Part shown: one piece after another, positions 1 through 4,667 of the stretch
How positions within the stretch are numbered: position 1 is the first letter of the stretch
Layout: each line of letters starts with the position of its first letter
Source of the DNA: UBA509 sp038729325
Lineage (GTDB): Archaea; Thermoplasmatota; Thermoplasmata; Thermoplasmatales; Thermoplasmataceae
Assembly: GCA_038729325.1 (NCBI GenBank)
Contig: JAVYSG010000064.1
Span: 1 to 6,802, forward strand
Length of the DNA stretch: 6,802 nt
Direction of reading: 5' to 3'
Notes under the pieces: model-generated
The model's input: only the letters and a program-made list of their open reading frames with translations
The model's database searches: none
Told to the model about the DNA's origin: nothing
Position numbers and translations under genes: made by a program

Positions 1-290
1 CCCTTTCCGCCAAGAATGAATAAAGGGGAATCCTTCAGGCTTGAGTAATGTTCCTTGATGGCGCTCAGGGTTGCAGTAGTTGTTCCGCTTGAATTCCAGT
101 CAAATCCTATTGCCAGGGAAAGTGAATGGAACCAGAAAGGATCGGAAATTTTTTCCAGATATTCATCTACACCAAAGCGCTCTATGATCAGATCTGAAAG
201 GACTCCTCCCAGTTTCACCATTCTGCGATAAAGGTATTCTGGGGGGTGGCCATAATGGAGCGGAAGAATTGCTGAGCCTTTTCTTTCCAA
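1..290 (-). CDS. DUF763 family protein, N-terminal part (runs off the left edge)
   Basis: About 96 codons are present and the gene continues beyond base 1. The translation opens MERKGSAILPLHYG, followed by PPEYLYRRMVKLGG (residues 16-29), DPFWFHSLSLAIGFDWNSSG (50-69) and FILGGKG at the edge. I recognise these as the N-terminal pattern of DUF763, a family with no function known to me. The start is set by elimination. An in-frame TGA lies 6 codons upstream, no ATG or GTG lies between it and the conserved LPLHYG, and TTG at 290-288 begins the protein as relatives do (Met-x-Arg/Lys-x-Gly). A TATA-like TTAAAATT centred about 26 bases upstream of this TTG suggests a leaderless mRNA, which would also explain why no Shine-Dalgarno site is seen. 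The gene reads in the same direction as the ribosomal operon upstream but lies behind its terminator, so it is probably a separate transcript. The family call is firm; the start is likely. Confidence 0.85.
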   Translation of the reverse strand, partial: MERKGSAILPLHYGHPPEYLYRRMVKLGGVLSDLIIERFGVDEYLEKISDPFWFHSLSLAIGFDWNSSGTTTATLSAIKEHYSSLKDSPLFILGGK

Positions 291-310
291 TGCACAGTCA
301 TGGCGTCAGT

Positions 311-320
311 AATTTTAACA
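311..320 (-). promoter_or_regulatory. TATA-like box for the DUF763 gene
   Basis: On the minus strand this reads TGTTAAAATT. Its centre is about 26 bases upstream of the TTG start at 290, the spacing expected between an archaeal TATA box and a transcript that starts at the first codon. It lies between the upstream operon's terminator and the gene. The match is AT-rich but not strong, so this is an inference from position. Confidence 0.45.
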
Positions 321-377
321 TTTGCTGGACTGAATCTATTCAGGCAATATTGTGGAAAACAACACATTAATTGAGAT

Positions 378-402
378 AAAAAAGGGAAAATCAATATTTC
401 CC
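378..402 (-). terminator. Hairpin plus T6 terminator of the rpo7-rps27ae operon
   Basis: Read on the minus strand, six bases after the rps27ae stop, there is GGGAAA, a 7-base loop (TATTGAT), TTTCCC, and then immediately six T (383-378). The stem is perfect and the T-run starts with no gap, like a bacterial intrinsic terminator. Archaeal polymerase terminates mainly on T-runs, so the T6 may be the active part. It sits between rps27ae and the DUF763 promoter and so separates the two transcripts. Confidence 0.75.
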
Positions 403-407
403 GAAAA

Positions 408-662
408 TTACTCTTTTTTCTCCTCAGTTTTCTTATCGGGCTCCTTCTTGGGAGCGGCCTTCTCTTTCTTAACTCTGGGCTTTGTTTCCTTCGGTTTCTG
501 TTCCTGAGCCTTCGGTTCCTTCTTTATTTCTGTGTACCCGCATCTTCCACAGGTAAATCGGTCAGCATGCTCTGCCAGAAATACACCGGGTCCACATCTG
601 GGGCAAAACCTTCTTTTCCTGACCAGTTTTGAATCCTCAAGGACATAGAGTTCGCGCTTCAT
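408..662 (-). CDS. rps27ae: 30S ribosomal protein S27ae (eS27/eS31 type, zinc ribbon)
   Basis: A small-subunit ribosomal protein of 84 residues. The core carries RKRRFCPRCGPGVFLAEHADRFTCGRCGYTE, whose two Cys-x2-Cys pairs (C20, C23, C38, C41) form the zinc ribbon of archaeal S27ae. From about residue 47 a tail of roughly 37 residues made almost only of Lys, Glu and Pro follows; archaeal members are usually about 50-70 residues, so this tail is long. The ATG at 662-660 overlaps the rps24e TGA by one base (TGATG), which favours translational coupling. An in-frame GTG one codon upstream (665-663) is an alternative start and is slightly better spaced from the GGTGA-like site at about 672-676. It is the last gene of the operon and is followed directly by a terminator. 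The family is certain; only the start is open by one codon. Confidence 0.95.
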   Translation of the reverse strand: MKRELYVLEDSKLVRKRRFCPRCGPGVFLAEHADRFTCGRCGYTEIKKEPKAQEQKPKETKPRVKKEKAAPKKEPDKKTEEKKE

Positions 663-967
663 CACTGGCCTTCACCCTCTTTGGTCTTCAGTCCGTTTCT
701 GATAAGCTCATAATCCGGCTCATAAAGCATAGCGCTTTCCTTATCCTTGTATATCTTGGAGTACCCCTTAACCTCGTTTTTTCCTGTTTCCTGAAGGTTC
801 CTCTCAACTATTACAAGATCCTTTGGTGATCCTGTATTCTTGGCAATAATTTCCCTGATTTTGTCTCTGCTGGGTGTTGGCTCATCCTTGAAAACAAGCC
901 GGTACCTGACCTCCTTTCTGTGCAGGAGAATATTGTCATTCACGTTTTCTATCTTTAATTCTGGCAT
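662..967 (-). CDS. rps24e: 30S ribosomal protein S24e (eS24)
   Basis: A small-subunit protein of 101 residues, within the usual archaeal length. Diagnostic stretches are NILLHRKEVRYRLVFKDEPTPSR (about residues 12-34), VIVERNLQETGKNEVKGYSKIYKD (about 52-75) and the Tyr-rich helix LYEPDYELIRNG. This is the order and spacing of the S24e fold. The ATG at 967-965 lies inside the end of the dephospho-CoA kinase gene (13-base overlap), with a weak purine-rich site (AAAGGATGG) before it. Its TGA overlaps the rps27ae ATG. The S24e-S27ae pair is a classic archaeal neighbourhood. Nothing unusual is seen in the protein. Confidence 0.96.
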   Translation of the reverse strand: MPELKIENVNDNILLHRKEVRYRLVFKDEPTPSRDKIREIIAKNTGSPKDLVIVERNLQETGKNEVKGYSKIYKDKESAMLYEPDYELIRNGLKTKEGEGQ

Positions 968-1464
968 CTGATTTCCATCCTTTCAATTAGTGTTTTAACC
1001 TCATCCTTAATGGCTTCGTCCACCTTGATGCAGGCCATGCCAACATCAGGAACTCCGTAGGTTACCACTGTATTTATGTCTGAATAAAAAATTATTGGTA
1101 TAACGGCGAGATCTTCCTCACCATCCACCTCAATTCTTCCACCATTCCCGGAAAGCATTTTCTTTATTACGAGAAACATTTCATGTGTAATAACTCCCGG
1201 CGGGTTCCGGACATGCTCCGATCCAGGCTGGCTCTGGAATTCCCCAGGAAGATTCCTCTTTGTCCTTAGATCAACAACCTCCAGAAATGGTTTTATCCCA
1301 TTTCTGTGAAGAACATCTGTCGTCACATCCCCAACTGAAACAATTCGCGATTTAGCTGCCATCGCAAGAACCTCAGACGGGGTGCACAGTTTTCCCTTGT
1401 AATGTGCAATGTTTTCTCTGAGTCCGCTTCCTATGAGAAATTCATTGCCTGACCTTAATTGCAT
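955..1464 (-). CDS. GTP-dependent dephospho-CoA kinase (DUF359/DPCK family)
   Basis: Catalyses the last step of CoA biosynthesis in archaea, the phosphorylation of dephospho-CoA with GTP. The archaeal enzyme belongs to the former DUF359 family and is unrelated to bacterial CoaE. The 169-residue product shows the family's conserved blocks: SVGDVTT (about 43-49), VVDLRTKR (63-70), RNPPGVIT (86-93), VDGEEDLAVIP (113-123) and YGVPDVG (136-142). The Asp- and Glu-rich blocks fit nucleotide and metal binding. I chose ATG at 1464, three bases after a GGTG motif; GTG at 1470 in the same frame would add Met-His. Either start overlaps the end of spt4 by more than 20 bases, and the gene also overlaps rps24e, so it is firmly embedded in the operon. 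Function is assigned from family knowledge, not from a close match I could check. Confidence 0.92.
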   Translation of the reverse strand: MQLRSGNEFLIGSGLRENIAHYKGKLCTPSEVLAMAAKSRIVSVGDVTTDVLHRNGIKPFLEVVDLRTKRNLPGEFQSQPGSEHVRNPPGVITHEMFLVIKKMLSGNGGRIEVDGEEDLAVIPIIFYSDINTVVTYGVPDVGMACIKVDEAIKDEVKTLIERMEIRCQN

Positions 1465-1636
1465 ATGCACCAGGCTCTGTAATTCCCGCTCTCTCTGCTA
1501 TTATGGAAAGTTTTGGCTCAGTTACTACGACAAATCCGAACCATTCTGTTGAGGTCTTCTCATCACCGTGTATGGGGCAGTTCTTTTCCGTTGTGATAAG
1601 GTGACATTTCTTGCATGCCCTGTAAATCTGTTTCAT
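1442..1636 (-). CDS. spt4: Transcription elongation factor Spt4 (RpoE'' family)
   Basis: A 64-residue partner of Spt5/NusG. The pair binds the polymerase clamp and promotes processive elongation. The N-terminal zinc module is ACKKC (C8, C11) and NCPIHG (C20, H23), followed by TEWFGFVVVTEPKLSIIAERAG and the typical ending GAYAIKVR. Position 23, where I would expect the fourth cysteine (CPxCG), is a histidine. Zinc could still be held by C3H ligation. The ATG is 9 bases after the rpo7 stop, with GAGG-like purines between them. Its 3' end overlaps the dephospho-CoA kinase gene. Placement directly behind rpo7 is standard in archaea and supports the call. Confidence 0.94.
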   Translation of the reverse strand: MKQIYRACKKCHLITTEKNCPIHGDEKTSTEWFGFVVVTEPKLSIIAERAGITEPGAYAIKVRQ

Positions 1637-1645
1637 GTTTCCGCC

Positions 1646-2227
1646 TCAGTTTTCAATTTTTCTTGCGAGCCATTCCAGCTTGCCAAGTCCACTCTGCTTC
1701 ATGGTAAACCCGATCTTGCTGTCCTCAAGGGTAGAGGAATTCAGGTTCAGAGACACTATCCTCACTCTCACCCTGTCCCCTGCCTTAATGTCTCTCTTGG
1801 TCTCCTTACCGATAAATCTCTGGTTCGCCATGTCTACATCAATCCTGTCATCCATGATCTGGCTCTTGTGCAGAAGACCCTCAAATGGTCCAAATTTAAT
1901 GAATGCACCAAAGTTCTGTACCGAGACTACGATTCCTTCCACAATTTCCTGCATTTCAGGATAATAGGCAAGTGCCTTAAATCTTATTGACTGGTATACA
2001 CCACCGTCGCCATGAACAATAGTCCCTTCCCCAAGCCTTTCCACGTTCATTATTGAGACCACATAGCACTTTCCAAGCATCCGGGTATCGTCCACAGGGT
2101 CCTTAAGATCAATAAGTTTTCCCTCCAGTGACTCCTTTGAAACATCTTTTACTGCTTCCTCATAATTAAATCCCAGCTTCTCCGGCGGTATTCTGGCTAT
2201 GTATTCATCTTCAATTATAATGTACAT
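1646..2227 (-). CDS. rpo7: DNA-directed RNA polymerase subunit Rpo7 (RpoE', stalk subunit)
   Basis: The stalk subunit of archaeal RNA polymerase, the homologue of eukaryotic Rpb7. It pairs with Rpo4 and binds emerging RNA. The 193-residue product has an N-terminal RNP-like domain (about 1-80, MYIIIEDEYIARIPPEKLG..., with HGDGGVYQSIRFKALAYYP at its end). An S1/OB RNA-binding domain follows (about 95-180, VEGIVVSVQNFGAFIKFGPFEG and LLHKSQIMDD). Length and domain order are typical. The ATG at 2227 is fixed by an in-frame TGA two codons upstream and by a good Shine-Dalgarno match (AAGGTGA) ending three bases before AGG-free contact with the start. It is the first gene of the five-gene operon that runs to rps27ae and faces away from the acyl-CoA dehydrogenase. 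Confidence 0.97.
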   Translation of the reverse strand: MYIIIEDEYIARIPPEKLGFNYEEAVKDVSKESLEGKLIDLKDPVDDTRMLGKCYVVSIMNVERLGEGTIVHGDGGVYQSIRFKALAYYPEMQEIVEGIVVSVQNFGAFIKFGPFEGLLHKSQIMDDRIDVDMANQRFIGKETKRDIKAGDRVRVRIVSLNLNSSTLEDSKIGFTMKQSGLGKLEWLARKIEN

Positions 2228-2230
2228 CCT

Positions 2231-2237
2231 TCACCTT
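2231..2237 (-). promoter_or_regulatory. Ribosome binding site of rpo7
   Basis: AAGGTGA on the minus strand matches the archaeal 16S anti-Shine-Dalgarno complement and sits three bases upstream of the rpo7 ATG. It shows that the operon's first message has a leader, whereas the neighbouring divergent gene looks leaderless. Confidence 0.65.
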
Positions 2238-2270
2238 CCCTGCTGAATGCCATTACCAGCAACTGCATCA

Positions 2271-2280
2271 CTTTAAACTT
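2271..2280 (-). promoter_or_regulatory. TATA-like box candidate for the rpo7 operon
   Basis: AAGTTTAAAG on the minus strand would place transcription start near 2250, giving a leader of about 23 bases that contains the Shine-Dalgarno site. A second AT-rich candidate (ATTATATA, 2346-2353) would give a leader of nearly 100 bases. The sequence alone does not decide between them. Confidence 0.4.
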
Positions 2281-2416
2281 TCCAGGGAAAGAGCCCAGGA
2301 TTGACGTGTTGCATATTGGACAGCCTGACAGCAGGCACACTCTGCTATATAATGACGGGAATTATTAATGTTGTGATACCTGTAGCGTGAAGGACGATAT
2401 ATTCAAACCAGTAAAG

Positions 2417-2426
2417 TAATAATAAA
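2417..2426 (+). promoter_or_regulatory. TATA box of the acyl-CoA dehydrogenase gene
   Basis: GTAATAATAA-type sequence centred about 23-26 bases upstream of the paired ATGs at 2444 and 2447. This spacing places transcription start at or within a few bases of the first codon, so the mRNA is probably leaderless. No Shine-Dalgarno site is visible. Confidence 0.55.
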
Positions 2427-2443
2427 GCATTCATTACATCCGC

Positions 2444-3604
2444 ATGATGGAGAAAAGCCGATTGCCTGAAACATATGAAATCCTGAAGAACACCGTCAGA
2501 GATTTCGTTTCCAAGAAGATAGCGCCTGTAGCAGCTTCAATGGATGAAAATGATGAATTTCCTGTAGAAATTTTCAGGGAGATGGGAAAGATGGGCTTCC
2601 TTGGGATAACCATTCCAGAGGAATTCGGCGGTTCCGGTATGGATTATCTGGCACAGGCCATCATCACTGAAGAAATAGCTTACGAATCGGCATCCCTTGC
2701 ACTTTCATATGCTGCCCATAGCAACCTTTGCCTAGACAATCTCTACAGGAATGGCAGCCATGAGATACGGGAGAACTTTGTTCCCAAACTCTGCTCCGGC
2801 GAATGGATAGGTTCCCTGGCAATGACAGAGCCAGGATCCGGATCCGATGCGCTTGCAATGAAGTCAATGGCAGTGATGGAAAATGGCAAATATTATCTCA
2901 GTGGTTCCAAGACACTCATAACAAATGCCCCTTACTCTGATCTGTTTCTTACATACGCAAAAACTGAAGGCGGCCATTCAGCCTTCGCTGTTCTCAGCAC
3001 CGATGACGGTTTCACCAGAGGTAACAAGTTCTCAAAGATGGGAATGCGTGGCTCACCCACCGGAACAATCTTCTTTGACAGGGTTGAGCTGGATCGCTCA
3101 CGCGTCATTGGAAAAATCGGTGATGGAAAGCAAATATTGCTGAGTGGTCTGAATTCGGAGCGAATCATACTGGCATTTCTGTTCATTGGCGTCGCGAGGA
3201 GGGCGCTGGACCTGGCGCTGAAGTATTCCAGTGAAAGGAAACAATCAAACAGGTACCTTTATGAATTCCAGCTTATAGAAGAGAAATTAGCTTACATGTA
3301 TGTGCGGTACAGGACCAGCAGGCTTCTCTCGGAAGATGCACTCCATAAGGTGGAGGCTGATCCAATGGACTCACTCTCAGCAGCATCCGCCGTAATGCAC
3401 GCATCAGAGAGTGCGGAATACATAGCACGGGAAGCGATTCAGATTCATGGCGGATATGGATACGTGAAGGATTCCGGAGTTGAGCGCCTTCTCCGTGATG
3501 CAATACTCGGGCAGATAGGTGGTGGAACCACAGAAATCAGGAAACACCTGATATCATCTGCACTTGTTAAAAGCTATAAGAGGGATGGGGTAATACCGGA
3601 ATGA
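2444..3604 (+). CDS. Acyl-CoA dehydrogenase (isovaleryl/long-chain-like active site)
   Basis: An FAD enzyme that makes the alpha-beta double bond in acyl-CoA thioesters and passes electrons to electron-transfer flavoprotein. At 386 residues it is full length. In order: the N-terminal helical domain (LPETYEILKNTVRDFV..., GFLGITIPEEFGGSGMDYL), the flavin-contact signature LAMTEPGSGSDA (about 125-136), the beta domain (LSGSKTLITNA, KMGMRGSPTGTIFFDRV), and the C-terminal domain ending with QIHGGYGYVKDSGVERLLRD and IGGGTTEIR. The usual catalytic Glu near the C-terminus (medium-chain type, x-Glu-Gly-Thr) is Gly360 here. Glu239 in GLNSERIIL sits where isovaleryl-CoA and long-chain enzymes carry the base. 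The substrate may therefore be a branched or longer chain, but this is inference. ATG at 2444 is followed by a second ATG at 2447; either could be used. The stop lies 3 bases before the NMD3-like gene. Confidence 0.94.
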   Translation: MMEKSRLPETYEILKNTVRDFVSKKIAPVAASMDENDEFPVEIFREMGKMGFLGITIPEEFGGSGMDYLAQAIITEEIAYESASLALSYAAHSNLCLDNLYRNGSHEIRENFVPKLCSGEWIGSLAMTEPGSGSDALAMKSMAVMENGKYYLSGSKTLITNAPYSDLFLTYAKTEGGHSAFAVLSTDDGFTRGNKFSKMGMRGSPTGTIFFDRVELDRSRVIGKIGDGKQILLSGLNSERIILAFLFIGVARRALDLALKYSSERKQSNRYLYEFQLIEEKLAYMYVRYRTSRLLSEDALHKVEADPMDSLSAASAVMHASESAEYIAREAIQIHGGYGYVKDSGVERLLRDAILGQIGGGTTEIRKHLISSALVKSYKRDGVIPE

Positions 3605-3607
3605 AAT

Positions 3608-4621
3608 ATGAGATGTATAATCTGCGATAAGAATGAGGCGGTGGATCATGGGCAGTGCCTTGAATGCCTTAGCAAAGGTCTGCAGATTTCTGTATCCGGA
3701 TCCGTAGATATTACAATATGTCCGAAGTGTGGTTCATACAAAATAGGAAACAGGTGGCACAGATCCGCAATGAAGTCCAACCTTGCCTCAAAAATTGAGA
3801 AACATATTTCAGGTGGAGATGCTGGAACAGTGCTGAGAGTGGTCGCAGATTCCATAGAAATTCAGAGGACAGAAGGCAGAATTGATTTCCTTGTGACAGC
3901 AGATTACAAGAATATTGTATCACTTCCTCGCAACCTGAGCATACCAGGAAAGATTCTTCTGAACAGCTGCCCCACATGCAACAAGATAACAGGATCATAT
4001 TATGAAGCCATAATCCAGATGAGGACTCTTGATGCGGAATATTCCCCAGTTATTGACAGCGCAATGGACCTGATCGACCCTTTCCTGGTTAACATGGAGA
4101 GCAATTCAAACGATTCCTTTATTTCGAAGGTTGTCAGGCTCAGGGAGGGTCTTGATCTTTACATAGGAAAGAAGAATGATGCGCTCAAAATATCAAAATT
4201 TTTACATGAAAACTTCTTTTCTGAGGTGAAAACCACAAAAAAGCTTGCTGGAAGGAAAGAGGGAGAGGATTTCTACCGTTATACATACCTTGTGAGATTC
4301 ATGAACCTCAAGCCAGGCACACTGATGTACCACAATGGAATATCTTACATTCTTGAGACAGCCACGGCGAATACATTGAAGCTGATAGATACATCTTCAG
4401 AAAGAAGAGTGGACATACAGCAGAACGACTTTTATTCCGGGTCATACACATATTCGAATGAGGTTGCCCCCCTGAGAAAATATATCGTTCTGGCTTCCGA
4501 AAACAATGAGACACAGATAATGGACAGTATAACGTTTGCCACTCACTTCGTTAAGGGGAATTACAGTGGCGAGGTAAGCGCCTTTGATTATAATGGCAAA
4601 TTTATAGTCAAGGAGAATTAG
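3608..4621 (+). CDS. NMD3-like protein (60S ribosomal subunit export/assembly factor)
   Basis: The archaeal homologue of eukaryotic Nmd3, which binds the large ribosomal subunit during late assembly; in archaea the role is presumably assembly or quality control. The 337-residue product has four Cys-x2-Cys pairs: C3/C6, C17/C20, C38/C41 and C121/C124. They form the N-terminal zinc region. The last pair is followed by the family's most characteristic stretch, NKITGSYYEAIIQMR (125-139). Further on, GLDLYIGKKNDALKISKFL (181-199) and the YRYTYLVRF block (223-231) match the family core, and the C-terminal third looks like a beta-rich OB-type domain. ATG at 3608 comes 3 bases after the dehydrogenase stop, so the two are very likely one transcript, although they share no obvious pathway. 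An out-of-frame ATG at 3601 leads quickly to a stop. Confidence 0.92.
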   Translation: MRCIICDKNEAVDHGQCLECLSKGLQISVSGSVDITICPKCGSYKIGNRWHRSAMKSNLASKIEKHISGGDAGTVLRVVADSIEIQRTEGRIDFLVTADYKNIVSLPRNLSIPGKILLNSCPTCNKITGSYYEAIIQMRTLDAEYSPVIDSAMDLIDPFLVNMESNSNDSFISKVVRLREGLDLYIGKKNDALKISKFLHENFFSEVKTTKKLAGRKEGEDFYRYTYLVRFMNLKPGTLMYHNGISYILETATANTLKLIDTSSERRVDIQQNDFYSGSYTYSNEVAPLRKYIVLASENNETQIMDSITFATHFVKGNYSGEVSAFDYNGKFIVKEN

Positions 4622-4628
4622 CGCTATC

Positions 4629-4638
4629 ATTATTATTT
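4629..4638 (+). promoter_or_regulatory. TATA-like box candidate for the arginine deiminase gene
   Basis: ATTATTATTT lies in the 46-base gap after the NMD3-like gene, about 30-39 bases upstream of the ATG at 4668. A start near 4658 would give a leader of about 10 bases. AT-rich sequence is common here, so this is weak. Confidence 0.35.
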
Positions 4639-4667
4639 GACCCTGTCATCTCCATCAGCGTGAATGT

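Larger units (their letters stand above)
2228..2443. other. Divergent regulatory region between rpo7 and acyl-CoA dehydrogenase
   Basis: 216 bases with no convincing gene. It holds TATA-like boxes for both directions (2271-2280 minus, 2346-2353 either strand, 2417-2426 plus). It also holds a perfect 5-bp inverted repeat, GCCTG-ACAG-CAGGC, at 2323-2336, which is not followed by a T-run and so does not look like a terminator. Short ORFs on the minus strand (13 and 17 codons) lack support. Confidence 0.6.

Noticed and set aside
299..301. ATG at 301-299 as the start of the leftmost gene
   Set aside because: That frame reaches a stop after about 28 codons and does not give the DUF763 sequence. 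The conserved protein is in another frame starting from TTG at 290.
1568..1990. 140-codon plus-strand ORF over rpo7
   Set aside because: Antisense to a clear Rpo7 coding sequence, with no family pattern, promoter or ribosome binding site.
2215..2268. 17-codon ORF (MQLLVMAF...) overlapping the rpo7 start on the minus strand
   Set aside because: Its ATG is only a few bases from the TATA-like TTTAAA, so it would lie upstream of the predicted transcript start, and it has no supporting homology.
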